This document shows positions 35,048 to 45,317 of a stretch of 64,000 nt of DNA, piece after piece. The position numbers and the translations under genes were made by a program. Each line of letters opens with the position of its first letter. Positions within the stretch are counted from its first letter, which is position 1. The notes under the pieces were generated by a model. The model did not search any database. It was not told the DNA's origin and saw nothing but the letters and a program-made list of their open reading frames with translations. The stretch comes from UBA2365 sp964594045 (lineage in GTDB: Bacteria > Bacteroidota > Bacteroidia > Chitinophagales > Saprospiraceae), in assembly GCA_964594045.1 (NCBI GenBank), contig CAZQKR010000006.1:1-64000 (forward strand). Direction: 5' to 3'.

Positions 35048-36184
35048 TTAAAAAGCTCGGACTGCACGAACTCTGTAGGTATTCTTCTTGCCGTTGATGT
35101 TGCCATTAGCTAAATCGTAGTACCTAGCGTTGGTGAAGCTGATCTCGGTTGAAGACCAATATGGTTTGCTCAGTGAAGGCGCTATTGTCGCCGGATTATT
35201 ATCATTGATCAATGCAAATACTATTTCCATTAAATTAGGGGTAAATGAAGTCATTTCGTTGATGGAAGGCAAATACCAGTCAGAAAATACCCCGGTACCA
35301 TAGTCTGCATTGGTGTAATCCAGGCAAAGTTTTGCAGCACTATTTACATGGCCTGGATCACCGACAATCGCCTCCGAATTCGCTTTGCCATCATAATATG
35401 AATGAGCCGCTTCTCCGATTTCAACATTATCCTTATTGCTCCATACCTGTCCGGTACTCAGGTCAACTGCGCTCAGGATCAATCCATGTGTGCCGGCTTT
35501 GTTGACCCATGCGACCACTCCGCCACCGTACATATCTCCAACTTTTATGACGTCATCGCCGTTGGAGCCTGAATTGCCGGTTGCATTGATCACATAAGGG
35601 TTGTTTTGAGTTCCGGTGCCCTGGACAGTGACATTGTCCCCGGCGGTAATTTTGGTCTCGCTGCCGTCAGCTTCTTCCGGAATATCAGGCTTGTTGGACA
35701 GATCTTCATAATCTTTGTCCCATGATGAAAATAAGGGATCAGTTTCAGTAAATGGTTCTGTCAGTGCATCAGCTTTATTTGCAAATAAAGCATAGGGCAC
35801 TGAAAGTATTGGAGTGATTCCTGAGATAGTGAAATTTGAACCGCCATCCGGATCCACTTCGGTTTTTAAAAAGTATGGGCCATCTGACCAGGAGATGGTA
35901 TTGAAACCGGTACTTCCACCGTATTCTATGCTGAGCAGACCATTGGCATTGGTTACAGGTTTTTGTGTTTCTGTATACACGATCGTGCCGTTGGTTGAGC
36001 CTTGTAAAATACTCAGTTTGATGGTGATCATTTTATCGTTTACCAGTTTGTCCTCAGCATTTCTGATCACTGCCTGATAGCTCAGTTTGGAAGGTGCCTG
36101 GGCTAATAGTGCCATTGAAATGAAAAGCAACGATGGTGTGATGAAAAAAGTCATCCATGATCTGAAGAAGAATTGAGTTTTCAT
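35048..36184 (-). CDS. Secreted protein with C-terminal DUF1566-like domain, unknown function
   Basis: A 378-residue exported protein. After a signal peptide (about 1-28, ending ALLAQA) comes the common Bacteroidota N-domain KLSYQAVIRN...ILQGSTNGTIVYTETQ...NANGLLSIEYGG (about 30-130). A linker rich in Asp, Gly and Asn follows, and the C-terminal 140 residues have the DUF1566/Lcl-like pattern DWYLPSINEM...YWSSTE...RYYDL...RVRAVR. No T9SS sorting domain is visible. Such proteins are usually annotated as hypothetical surface proteins. It is the second gene behind the T9SS-signal protein, 114 bp away. Confidence 0.8.
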   Translation of the reverse strand: MKTQFFFRSWMTFFITPSLLFISMALLAQAPSKLSYQAVIRNAEDKLVNDKMITIKLSILQGSTNGTIVYTETQKPVTNANGLLSIEYGGSTGFNTISWSDGPYFLKTEVDPDGGSNFTISGITPILSVPYALFANKADALTEPFTETDPLFSSWDKDYEDLSNKPDIPEEADGSETKITAGDNVTVQGTGTQNNPYVINATGNSGSNGDDVIKVGDMYGGGVVAWVNKAGTHGLILSAVDLSTGQVWSNKDNVEIGEAAHSYYDGKANSEAIVGDPGHVNSAAKLCLDYTNADYGTGVFSDWYLPSINEMTSFTPNLMEIVFALINDNNPATIAPSLSKPYWSSTEISFTNARYYDLANGNINGKKNTYRVRAVRAF

Positions 36185-36298
36185 AAGTTCATTTTTTGTT
36201 TTGAAAAAAGCAGTTAATATCGCAAAAATTATTAATGTATAAATACTTATATTACAATTACTAATAAGTTGTGTTATTTCGTAATACTTCTGTCATTT

Positions 36299-36793
36299 TC
36301 AATAGCTCAGTATTATTTTAAAATGGGCAACCATCACATCCTTTTCATACACACCCAAAATATACGTTCCCGGAGGCAAATCCCTCAAATCGATACTTGT
36401 ATCCATATCAGAGATCTTTTGATGGTTGATCTGAATTCCATTGTTGGTCAATAGTTTATAGGTCAGATCTTTATCATTGAATGCTTCTGTTTTAAGCGTG
36501 ATCTTGCCGTTAGTAGGATTGGGGAATACCTGGCAATTCAATTGTCCGGATGTAATTTCCGGGATGCCGGTCAGAACGGAAATTTCGTAAGGCTGTTGCA
36601 CGCCTTCCGCTACGGAAAAAGATTCAGTAAAGTAGGTTTTATAAACCAATTGTCCCAAAGAATAGCTGACGCTTCCTCCGGGTCCGGCAGCATCTCCGCC
36701 TGATGCAGTGAATGCCTGCTGTGCATTGATCCCGGATAAGTATAACATTGTTATAAACAGAACATTACATATTTTAATAAAGTAAATATTCAT
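36299..36793 (-). CDS. Small secreted protein with T9SS type A sorting domain
   Basis: I place the start at the Met at 36793, which begins a clear signal peptide (NIYFIKICNVLFITMLYLSG). A longer frame to 36895 would put 34 unrelated residues in front. The mature part has ASGGDAAGPGGSVSYSLGQLVY, described in part, a pattern found in many short Bacteroidota surface proteins. The last 75 residues, starting VFPNPTNGKITL and ending in HFKIILSY, are a T9SS sorting domain. There is very little between signal and sorting domain, so it may be a minimal surface protein of unknown role. Confidence 0.78.
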   Translation of the reverse strand: MNIYFIKICNVLFITMLYLSGINAQQAFTASGGDAAGPGGSVSYSLGQLVYKTYFTESFSVAEGVQQPYEISVLTGIPEITSGQLNCQVFPNPTNGKITLKTEAFNDKDLTYKLLTNNGIQINHQKISDMDTSIDLRDLPPGTYILGVYEKDVMVAHFKIILSY

Positions 36794-37131
36794 GATCTTA
36801 TAATTTAGATAGTTGTGTGGAATCTGTTTAATGATACCTGCAGTTTTGCAGTTGGTAAGTGGCAATTTATGAATATTTGAATTTATTGGTTTCAACGGTA
36901 TGGATGATATTCATGATTGAATCAGCAATGTAAGATTTTTTTATTATATTTTGCAGTAAATGGATGAATATTTTAGGTCGCATCATCATTACAGATTGTG
37001 AGAATATTTGAATTAAGAAGACCAACTTTGCCAATGATTGATTGGATAAAGAATTATTTTAATCATTCAATAATTGTCTTTAAATGGTTTATTTGCATCA
37101 ACTTTATTAATTTCACGGAAATTTTATAGTT

Positions 37132-38835
37132 ATGCGTTCAATGGTATACAGGTTCAGCGGATGGATTGTTTTATTGCTTTTTTCCCTTGTTTTGGCCAAT
37201 GGTCAGTATACCAATCAACACGCTTATTTTTCTTCCGGTTTAAAAAATATTTTCCTGGAAAGTAAATTCGAAAATAAAACTTTCAAGGTGCTGGATAGCC
37301 AGGATAAAGTGGTTTTTACCGGGAAAACCACAATCGTCAAGACATGGAAACCTTCCGGTACCAGTGTCTGTATTGCCGATGTCAGTCCATTGATCCAACC
37401 AGGAACCTATACTTTAAAACTCAATGATCTGAAGTTTTCGTTCAGGATCAGCGAGGATGCCTACAAGGAAGTTGGGGAAAAAATCTTGAAATCCTTCTAC
37501 ATGGCCCGGGTATCAGAACCTGTGCTGGAAAAACATGCTGGAATATATGCCAGGGAAGCAGGGCATCCGGATGATAAGGTGTTTGTTCATGCTTCCGCAG
37601 CTACGGTCAAAAGGCCGGAAGGGCATGTGATCTCATCTCCGGGAGGTTGGTACGATGCAGGGGATTACAACAAGTATATCGTGAATTCTGCAATCTCAGT
37701 ATATACTTTATTGCACACGTATGAATTGTTTGGAGAACATCTGGGTACACTGAATATCAATATTCCGGAATCGGAAAACAAGCAGTCTGACCTGCTGGAT
37801 GAAACTTTTATCAACCTTGAATGGATGAAGACCATGCAGGACCCGGACGATGGCGGAGTCTATCACAAGTTGACATCCCTGACATTTTGCGGCATGATCA
37901 TGCCTGAACATGATAAACTTCCACGCTATGTGGTTAGCAAAAGTACGGCTGCCAGTCTTGATTACGCCGCAACTATGGCAAAAGCCTCCAGGATCTTTAA
38001 ATCCATGGGAGATGAATATATTGAATTGTCGGAGATATATCTGAAGTCTGCTATCCAGGCATATGGATGGGCAATTTTGAATCCGGATCATTATTTCACC
38101 AATCCTCCTGATGTCAAAACGGGCGCCTATGATGATCAGGATCTCAGCGATGAATGGTACTGGGCTTCAATGGAATTGTTTTTGTGTACAGGTGACAAGA
38201 TTTATTTGCAACGGATCAATACCGATGAACAGGAATTTGCGGTTCCGGAATGGAGGCGAACCAACCTCATGGGTATTTACTCTGCCATGCAAAATAAAAC
38301 TTATCTTCATCTTCTGGGAGGTGAGAAAATAGAAAAGAAACTTATGGAGATCGCAGATCAAAAATTCGGAGTATTTGAAAATGCTGCTTTCAGTATACCT
38401 ATCGAAAAATTTCCATGGGGTAGCAACAGCGAAGTACTCAACGATGGATTGGTTTTGCTTTATGCTTATATTTATTCAGGAAATCAAAAATATCTGGATG
38501 CTGCGGATGCCTGTGCCAACTATGTTTTGGGAGCCAATCCTTTAGACAAATGTTTTGTAACTGGTTTTGGTACGAATGCCGTCAGATTTCCTCATGACAG
38601 AAGGTGTTCTGCAGACGGAATAGCCGAACCTATTCCTGGTCTGGTCATTGGTGGACCAACTAAAGATGCCAGAGGAGATTGCGGAGAAAACAATTATAAT
38701 TCCGGATTTCCCGGACTTTCATACCTGGATAAGGAATGCAGCTACAGTACGAATGAGACGGCCATCAACTGGAATAGCGCCGGAGCAGCTTTATTCCTGG
38801 GCCTGGATGTAGTCCATAAACATCTGAAAAAGTGA
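37132..38835 (+). CDS. Glycoside hydrolase family 9 endoglucanase
   Basis: A 567-residue exported cellulase-type enzyme that cleaves beta-1,4-glucan by inversion. A signal peptide (about 1-24) precedes an Ig-like CelD_N domain (about 27-105). The (alpha/alpha)6 catalytic domain has SPGGWYDAGDYNKY with the base Asp pair D175 and D178, the PHDRRCSADG motif, and the acid Glu542 in NETAINWNSAGA. There is no T9SS domain or lipobox, so it may stay in the periplasm and hydrolyse oligosaccharides. It is the first gene of a unit with a GPH symporter and a GH94 phosphorylase, which supports cellodextrin use. Confidence 0.93.
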   Translation: MRSMVYRFSGWIVLLLFSLVLANGQYTNQHAYFSSGLKNIFLESKFENKTFKVLDSQDKVVFTGKTTIVKTWKPSGTSVCIADVSPLIQPGTYTLKLNDLKFSFRISEDAYKEVGEKILKSFYMARVSEPVLEKHAGIYAREAGHPDDKVFVHASAATVKRPEGHVISSPGGWYDAGDYNKYIVNSAISVYTLLHTYELFGEHLGTLNINIPESENKQSDLLDETFINLEWMKTMQDPDDGGVYHKLTSLTFCGMIMPEHDKLPRYVVSKSTAASLDYAATMAKASRIFKSMGDEYIELSEIYLKSAIQAYGWAILNPDHYFTNPPDVKTGAYDDQDLSDEWYWASMELFLCTGDKIYLQRINTDEQEFAVPEWRRTNLMGIYSAMQNKTYLHLLGGEKIEKKLMEIADQKFGVFENAAFSIPIEKFPWGSNSEVLNDGLVLLYAYIYSGNQKYLDAADACANYVLGANPLDKCFVTGFGTNAVRFPHDRRCSADGIAEPIPGLVIGGPTKDARGDCGENNYNSGFPGLSYLDKECSYSTNETAINWNSAGAALFLGLDVVHKHLKK

Positions 38836-38982
38836 AAATGAAGAGATCTAAGACAAGATAATTCTCCGCTCTGGTAGGACTGCTTCTAATCAATATCGAC
38901 GGCGGTGAAGTGGATAGAACTGAATAAATACATTTCAGATATCCCCGGTAAATACGGAGTGTATCATTAATAAAACCCGGTT

Positions 38983-40611
38983 ATGGATTTGAATAAAATG
39001 AAAATTGGCTTTTGGGAGAAAATCGGATTTGCGTTGGGTGATGGCGCGGCCAATATTGCATGGCGTGGAGTAGCCACTTTTTTATTTATTTTTTATACCG
39101 ATGTATTTGGACTTTCTCCGGCTATAGTGGGTGTGCTTTTTCTCGTCGCAAGGTTTGGAGACGGGATCAGTGATGTCCTGATGGGAATTATCGGAGACCG
39201 TACACAGACTAAATACGGAAAGTTCAGACCCTGGATCTTATGGTCAGCGCTTCCGCTCGGGATTGTATTATCTTTGCTTTTTACCACACCGGATCTGTCC
39301 ATGACAGGGAAAGTGATCTATGCCTATACCATGTATATTTTATTCACATTGGTATACACAGCAAATAATATTCCTTATGGTGCCCTTATGGCTGTGATGA
39401 CTGCTGACAACAGGGAAAGGACAGTTTTGGGTTCCTACCGGATGGTAGGTGCATTTGCAGGAGGGATGATCGTTCAGGGTGCACTGTTGTTTCTGGTTGC
39501 GTTTTATGGAAATATCGATCCTGATATCCGGATCAGGGAATTGGAGAAAGAAAAATTTGAGGTGACCGTTTCAACCCAAAAAGATGTTGAAAATGTCAAT
39601 ATTAAGACCGAATCCGGTGTTGGAAAGCTGACCATGTTTACACAAAATGATCCTACAACTGCAACTGAGGCTGCAAATGCCCTGAGTTTTTCCATGAAAT
39701 CCGGTGATGAATACACTTTCATTGCAGAGGGCGAAGCAGATTTAACTGCAGAAAAAATATCTGTTATAGACCAGAAAAAGGGCTATAGCCATGCCATTTA
39801 TCTGATGTCAGTTTTCCTGTCCATCCTGATGTTCATCACATTTGCATCCACCAGGGAGCGGGTGCAGCCACCAAAAGAGCAGGTTAGTAGTCTGAAAAAA
39901 GATTTGAAAGACCTGATCAGGAACAGACCATGGCTTGTGCTGCTGTTCATCGGTCTGTTGTTCAATGTTTATAATTCGATCAAGCAGGGAATCGTGGTGA
40001 TCTATTTTACCCATTACCTCAATGATCAGCTGATGGCAGGCAGCTATTTGGTCGCGTTGATGGTGGCTTCCATTGGAGGAGCCATGGCAACAGCCTGGCT
40101 GGGACGGAAGTACGGTAAAAGAAATCTTTTTATTTTCGCTTTGATTTTTTCTGCCATTGTGAATTCCCTGTTTGTTTTCTGTGGTACCGATGATGTAGTT
40201 CCGATTTTTATTATAGGATCACTTTCTGAATTTGCATCTGCAATATTTCCAACGCTGTTTTTTGCGATGTTGGGAGATGCAGCTGATTATTCTGAATACA
40301 AAAACGGCAGGAGGGCAACTGGATTGGTTTATTCTGCCGGTTCTTTTGCAACAAAGTTCGGAGGTGGTATTGCCGGGGCGATCATCGGCTTTGTGCTGGG
40401 AGCATATCATTATGTCGGCCAGGATGCGCAGTCCATACAGGGTGCCATTCCGGGCATCGTTATGCTGATGAGCTGGATCCCTTCCATCATAGCGATTTTG
40501 GCAGCTGTTTTATTGACCCTGTATCCGCTTTCACAGAAAAAACTGGATGAAATATCCGCCGAACTGAATAGTAGAAGACAAAAGGAAGTTCAGGGACAAA
40601 CTGTCCATTGA
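38983..40611 (+). CDS. GPH-family sugar:cation symporter with large periplasmic insertion
   Basis: This 542-residue transporter of the glycoside-pentoside-hexuronide family has twelve predicted helices and the family motifs RFGDGISDVLMGIIGDRT and KYGKFRPWILW. It should import glucosides or cellodextrins with a cation. About 90 residues (roughly 177-267, DNA 39511-39783) sit between helices 5 and 6 where only a short loop is usual; the stretch is polar, with beta-like alternation (FTQNDPTTATEAANALSF), and should face the periplasm. It lies between the GH9 and GH94 genes, so its substrate is most likely cellobiose or longer oligomers. Confidence 0.88.
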   Translation: MDLNKMKIGFWEKIGFALGDGAANIAWRGVATFLFIFYTDVFGLSPAIVGVLFLVARFGDGISDVLMGIIGDRTQTKYGKFRPWILWSALPLGIVLSLLFTTPDLSMTGKVIYAYTMYILFTLVYTANNIPYGALMAVMTADNRERTVLGSYRMVGAFAGGMIVQGALLFLVAFYGNIDPDIRIRELEKEKFEVTVSTQKDVENVNIKTESGVGKLTMFTQNDPTTATEAANALSFSMKSGDEYTFIAEGEADLTAEKISVIDQKKGYSHAIYLMSVFLSILMFITFASTRERVQPPKEQVSSLKKDLKDLIRNRPWLVLLFIGLLFNVYNSIKQGIVVIYFTHYLNDQLMAGSYLVALMVASIGGAMATAWLGRKYGKRNLFIFALIFSAIVNSLFVFCGTDDVVPIFIIGSLSEFASAIFPTLFFAMLGDAADYSEYKNGRRATGLVYSAGSFATKFGGGIAGAIIGFVLGAYHYVGQDAQSIQGAIPGIVMLMSWIPSIIAILAAVLLTLYPLSQKKLDEISAELNSRRQKEVQGQTVH

Positions 40612-40650
40612 CAAGACATCCCGGAAAGCTGAATCATTAAAGATATCTGA

Positions 40651-43086
40651 ATGAAATACGGTTTTTTTGACGATAGTAACAAAGAGTATGTGATCACCGA
40701 CCCACAAACGCCATTTCCATGGATCAATTATCTGGGGAATGAAGATTTTTTTGGTCTGATTTCCAATACTGCCGGTGGTTATTCTTTTTATAAGGATGCC
40801 AAGTTCAGGAGACTGACCCGCTACAGGTATAACAATGTGCCCATGGATAATAATGGACGCTATTTTTATATCCGGGAAGATCAGACTATCTGGAATCCCG
40901 GATGGAAACCTTGCCGGACGACGCTGGACAAATACGAATGCAGGCATGGTTTGGGGTATACTGTCATCACCGGGCAAAAGAATGATCTGGAAGCAGAAAT
41001 GTTATTTTTTGTGCCACTTAACAAATGGGCCGAGGTTCACAGAATTAAACTTACCAATCATTCAAAATTGGAAAAGTCATTCAAATTGTTTTCTTATACA
41101 GAATGGAATCTCTGGAACGCAGAAGATGATCAAAACAACCTGCAAAGAAATCTTTCCATTGGAGAGGTCGAAATTGACAGATCCACAATTTATCATAAAA
41201 CAGAATTTAAGGAAAGGAGAAATCATTATGCTTTTTACCACGTCAATAGCGAAATAGAGGGATTTGATACGGATCGTGAGAAATTTGTGGGGTTGTACAA
41301 TGAATATTCCGGACCTAAAGCTGTTCTGGAAGGGAAATCCTGCGATTCCGTCGCTCATGGATGGTCACCTATAGCCTCACATTTTCTTGAAATACAATTG
41401 GAGCCGGAAGAAAGCAGGGATTTTATTTTTATTCTGGGTTATGTTGAAGTGGATGAATCCGAAAAATGGGAACAAAAATCGGTGATCAATAAAAAGCCAG
41501 CCAGAGCTCTCATAGATGAACTCAATACTATTGCTGCAGTAAACGCTGAGTTGGATAAGCTCAAAAAATACTGGAACAACTTATTGAGTGCATTCCAGAT
41601 ACAAAGCTGTGATGATCGTTTGAACAGGATGGTGAATATCTGGAATCAATATCAGTGTATGGTCACATTCAATATGTCGCGGTCAGCATCTTATTTTGAA
41701 GTTGGCATTGGCCGTGGAATGGGATTCAGGGACTCCAATCAGGATCTGATCGGGTTTGTGCACATGATACCCGTAAGGGCAAGAGAGAGGATTTTGGATA
41801 TAGCAGCCACTCAAATGCCTGACGGTAGTTGCTACCATCAATATCAACCACTGACAAAGAGAGGAAATAATGCTATCGGAGGCGGGTTCAATGATGATCC
41901 GCTATGGCTGATTTTAGGAGTGACAAGCTATCTGAAAGAGACAGGAGACTGGAGTATTCTGGAGGAAATGGTTCCATTTGACAATGATCCGTCGCTGGCA
42001 AAGACGTTGTTTGATCACCTTACTATTTCTTTTGACCATGTGGTCCAACATCTCGGGCCGAATGGATTGCCCCTGATTGGACGGGCAGACTGGAATGATT
42101 GTCTTAACCTCAATTGTTTCAGCAAGGATCCGAATGAATCATTTCAGACCACTGAAAACAATTCTTGCGGATCAAAGGCTGAATCCGTAATGATCGCCGG
42201 ATTGTTTATTTTTGCCGGGAAGGAATATGCCCGATTGTGTGAAACATCAGGCAGATTTGAAGAAGCTCAGAGGGTATGGAGATATGTGAATGATATGGGG
42301 TCGTCTGTTAAACTACATGGTTGGGATGGAGAATGGTTCCTCAGAGCATATGATTTTTATGGCAGGAAAATCGGATCCAGGGAAAACGAAGAAGGCAAAA
42401 TATTCATTGAATCCAACGGTTGGTGTTCAATGGCAGAAATAGGCAGGGAAGAAGGTATGATCCAAAAAGCGCTGGATTCCGTTAAAAAATACCTGGATAC
42501 ACCTTACGGGATTGTACTGAATCATCCTGCTTTTACAAAATATTATTTAGAATACGGTGAGATCTCCACTTACCCGGCAGGATACAAGGAAAATGCAGGG
42601 ATCTTTTGTCACAACAATCCATGGATAATGATCGGTGAAACCGTGATCGGAAGGGGTGACCGCGCCTGGGAATATTATAAGAAAATTTGTCCTGCTTATT
42701 TAGAAGAGATCAGTGAACTGCACAAGACCGAGCCTTATGTATATGCTCAGATGATCGCGGGAAAGGATGCTTTTAAACCGGGTGAAGCAAAAAATTCTTG
42801 GCTTACGGGTACAGCTGCATGGAATTTCTATGCTGTCAGTCAATATCTTTTGGGTATTAAGCCGGATTATCATGGGCTTTTAATTGATCCCTGTCTTGAG
42901 ACTCCTCGGATGGGCTTTACCGTGAAAAGGAAATTCAGAGAAGCCAATTATCAAATTGAGGTGATTCCGGGTACAGCTTTAAAGGGAATTGACCGCATTT
43001 TATTAAATGACATTTTAATAAATGGAAATCATATTCCTGTACAATGTGCAGGTACTGTGAATAAAGTACAGATCTATATGAAATAA
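40651..43086 (+). CDS. GH94 cellobiose/cellodextrin phosphorylase
   Basis: An 811-residue enzyme that splits cellobiose or a cellodextrin with phosphate to give glucose-1-phosphate. The N-terminal beta-sandwich begins with the typical KYGFFDDSNKEYVITDPQTP and WINYLGN. The (alpha/alpha)6 domain has GIGRGMGFRDSNQD and RADWNDCLN; D480 and D483 of this motif include the family's general acid. No signal peptide is present, so it is cytoplasmic and acts after import by the upstream symporter, which ends 39 bp before. The length (about 810) and the N-terminus fit cellobiose phosphorylase better than chitobiose or cyclic-glucan members. Confidence 0.93.
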   Translation: MKYGFFDDSNKEYVITDPQTPFPWINYLGNEDFFGLISNTAGGYSFYKDAKFRRLTRYRYNNVPMDNNGRYFYIREDQTIWNPGWKPCRTTLDKYECRHGLGYTVITGQKNDLEAEMLFFVPLNKWAEVHRIKLTNHSKLEKSFKLFSYTEWNLWNAEDDQNNLQRNLSIGEVEIDRSTIYHKTEFKERRNHYAFYHVNSEIEGFDTDREKFVGLYNEYSGPKAVLEGKSCDSVAHGWSPIASHFLEIQLEPEESRDFIFILGYVEVDESEKWEQKSVINKKPARALIDELNTIAAVNAELDKLKKYWNNLLSAFQIQSCDDRLNRMVNIWNQYQCMVTFNMSRSASYFEVGIGRGMGFRDSNQDLIGFVHMIPVRARERILDIAATQMPDGSCYHQYQPLTKRGNNAIGGGFNDDPLWLILGVTSYLKETGDWSILEEMVPFDNDPSLAKTLFDHLTISFDHVVQHLGPNGLPLIGRADWNDCLNLNCFSKDPNESFQTTENNSCGSKAESVMIAGLFIFAGKEYARLCETSGRFEEAQRVWRYVNDMGSSVKLHGWDGEWFLRAYDFYGRKIGSRENEEGKIFIESNGWCSMAEIGREEGMIQKALDSVKKYLDTPYGIVLNHPAFTKYYLEYGEISTYPAGYKENAGIFCHNNPWIMIGETVIGRGDRAWEYYKKICPAYLEEISELHKTEPYVYAQMIAGKDAFKPGEAKNSWLTGTAAWNFYAVSQYLLGIKPDYHGLLIDPCLETPRMGFTVKRKFREANYQIEVIPGTALKGIDRILLNDILINGNHIPVQCAGTVNKVQIYMK

Positions 43087-43684
43087 AACATTCCATGTCA
43101 GATTCACTTACAATGGAAAATATGTGTTTTTGGATTGATCGGTTAAAATTAGGTTTATAAATGATCATCAAAAGCATTTATTCGAAAATCATGTTTGTAT
43201 GATTGTTCATGGATAAATTGCATTCTTTTTGTTCCATTATGACCAGGAAGAATTCGCAAAATTCCTCTGTAAGGGCCAGCAAGCACCAAACAACTGCTCT
43301 TTACATGCCATGAATAATTGAGTGCTAAAAGTCTGGAGCGCGAATTCTTGAATTCATATTCCAAAACCTCCATATTTTGAAAATTAGCTTTATTTTAGCT
43401 TTCAAGGAATGCTATTCAGGGCCGTGCTCAGATCCACACCCTTAATCCTGGAGCCAATGTTGCTTTTGGCTAATGATAATATACTGCTGTTTTGATAAAG
43501 CTGTTTGATTTGTTCAACGTAAATAAAGATAGTTCATGGTTCATAACATTTTATAGTTCTAAATACACATTGATAATTGCAGAGTTTCTAAATTTGTATC
43601 ATAAAAAGAAAACAGGTTTGGTTGCCGAGAAAATGTTTCCAGTTTTTTGAAACTGGCTAACCTGTCCAAACTAATAGTTTATTC
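43087..43684. other. Gene-free region between the GH94 gene and nadB
   Basis: About 600 bp. A 72-codon frame on the minus strand (43155-43373) exists but I do not recognise it. Upstream of nadB a TTG (43570-43572) and TAAATTTG (43589-43596), 16 bp apart, form a possible promoter with a slightly short spacer. Confidence 0.4.
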
Positions 43685-45292
43685 ATGAAACACACCACCG
43701 ACATATTGGTCATAGGCTCCGGGATCGGAGGATTGACCTTTGCAATAAAAACCGCAGCAGCAAGACCGGATCTGAAAATCACTGTGCTCACCAAGGCTGC
43801 TGAAACAGAAAGCAATACCAAATATGCCCAGGGAGGCATTGCCGCTGTCTGGGATGAGGACAATGATACTTTTGCCAAACACGAGGAAGACACCATCGAT
43901 GCAGGTGCAGGACTGAATGATGCTGAAATCGTTAGAATGGTGGTCAGGGAAGGTCCGCAGCGTGTGAAGGAGATCATTGAATGGGGTGCCAGGTTCGATA
44001 AGGATAAGAAAAACGAATACCTTCTGGGCAGGGAAGGCGGGCATTCGTCCAACCGGGTTCTGCACTTCAAGGATCTGACCGGTTGGGAGATCCAGCGAGC
44101 CCTGGCTGAAAAATGCAATGACTTTCCGAACATTGAGATCCATGAACATTATTTTGTATTGGATCTCATCACGCAGCATCACATGGGCAGGATCGTCACC
44201 CGAGTCACGCCCGATATCACCTGCTATGGTGCATACGCCCTGAACAAAAAAAGCAAGGAGATCGAAACCTACCTGGCTAAAGTCACTTTTCTGGCAACCG
44301 GTGGAGCTGGACAGGTATATAAAAGTACAACGAATCCGGTGATCGCAACCGGTGACGGCATTGCCATGGTTTACCGGGCCAAAGGCCGGATAGCCAATAT
44401 GGAATTTGTGCAATTCCACCCTACAGCCCTGTATGATGCAAGGAGGCGGAATTCCCCTGATTTTTTGGTTTCAGAAGCGGTCAGAGGTCATGGTGGTATT
44501 CTAAAAACCAGGGAAGGCGTTGAGTTTATGGACAAATATGACAAGAGAAAATCCCTGGCCCCAAGGGACATCGTTGCGAGGGCCATTGACCATGAAATGA
44601 AGGTCCGTGGTGAAGAATCGATGTTTCTGGATGTCAGGCATTTTGCAGACGGAGATTTCGCGTCCAGTTTTCCAACGATCAATGAAGCCTGCAAGGATGC
44701 AGGTGTTGACCCTGCAGTTCAGATGATCCCTGTTGTGCCCGCTGCCCATTACATCTGTGGTGGTGTGGTGACCGACCACACCGGAGCCACATCCATCCGG
44801 AATCTGTTCGCTGCCGGTGAGGTGACTTACAGTGGTTTGCACGGGGCTAACCGGTTGGCATCCAACTCTTTACTTGAAGCATTGGTCTTTGCTGACAATG
44901 CAAGTGAGCGCGTTTTGGGTATTGTTGACCATGTAAAACAGGAAACTGCCATTCCGCTTTGGAATGCAAAAGGAACGACAGAGCCTGATGAAATGATTTT
45001 GATCACCCAGAGTACCAAAGAATTAAAGGAGATCATGACCAATTATGTCGGCATCGTCAGGACAAATGTCCGGATCAGGCGCGCTCTGGACAGGATAAAA
45101 TTACTGAATCTGGAAACTGAGGAGTTGTACAGATCTACGATCGTTTCGCCACAGTTGTTTGAGCTGAGAAATCTGATCACCGTTGGATTTCTGATCACCA
45201 AAAGTGCCCAGATGCGCAGGGAAAGCATCGGTCTTCATTATAATACCGATTTTCCGGAGAAACTGGGATTCAAAGAGATCACCTACATTTAA
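43685..45292 (+). CDS. nadB: L-aspartate oxidase
   Basis: A 535-residue FAD enzyme that oxidises L-aspartate to iminoaspartate, the first step of de novo NAD synthesis. The FAD-binding motif is DILVIGSGIGGLTFA; the active-site region has NTKYAQGGIAAVWDE and HTAALY-like sequence FVQFHPTALYD. The capping and second FAD region PAAHYICGGVVTD and NRLASNSLLEALVF are typical of NadB and distinguish it from fumarate reductase. nadA and nadC are not in this window. The recX gene follows after 25 bp. Confidence 0.95.
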   Translation: MKHTTDILVIGSGIGGLTFAIKTAAARPDLKITVLTKAAETESNTKYAQGGIAAVWDEDNDTFAKHEEDTIDAGAGLNDAEIVRMVVREGPQRVKEIIEWGARFDKDKKNEYLLGREGGHSSNRVLHFKDLTGWEIQRALAEKCNDFPNIEIHEHYFVLDLITQHHMGRIVTRVTPDITCYGAYALNKKSKEIETYLAKVTFLATGGAGQVYKSTTNPVIATGDGIAMVYRAKGRIANMEFVQFHPTALYDARRRNSPDFLVSEAVRGHGGILKTREGVEFMDKYDKRKSLAPRDIVARAIDHEMKVRGEESMFLDVRHFADGDFASSFPTINEACKDAGVDPAVQMIPVVPAAHYICGGVVTDHTGATSIRNLFAAGEVTYSGLHGANRLASNSLLEALVFADNASERVLGIVDHVKQETAIPLWNAKGTTEPDEMILITQSTKELKEIMTNYVGIVRTNVRIRRALDRIKLLNLETEELYRSTIVSPQLFELRNLITVGFLITKSAQMRRESIGLHYNTDFPEKLGFKEITYI

Positions 45293-45317
45293 AGGGCGAT
45301 CACAAAGTGCTTTTGTC

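Noticed and set aside
43155..43373. 72-codon minus-strand frame after the GH94 gene
   Set aside because: I do not recognise it, and no promoter or neighbour supports it. It could be a gene remnant, but that cannot be shown.
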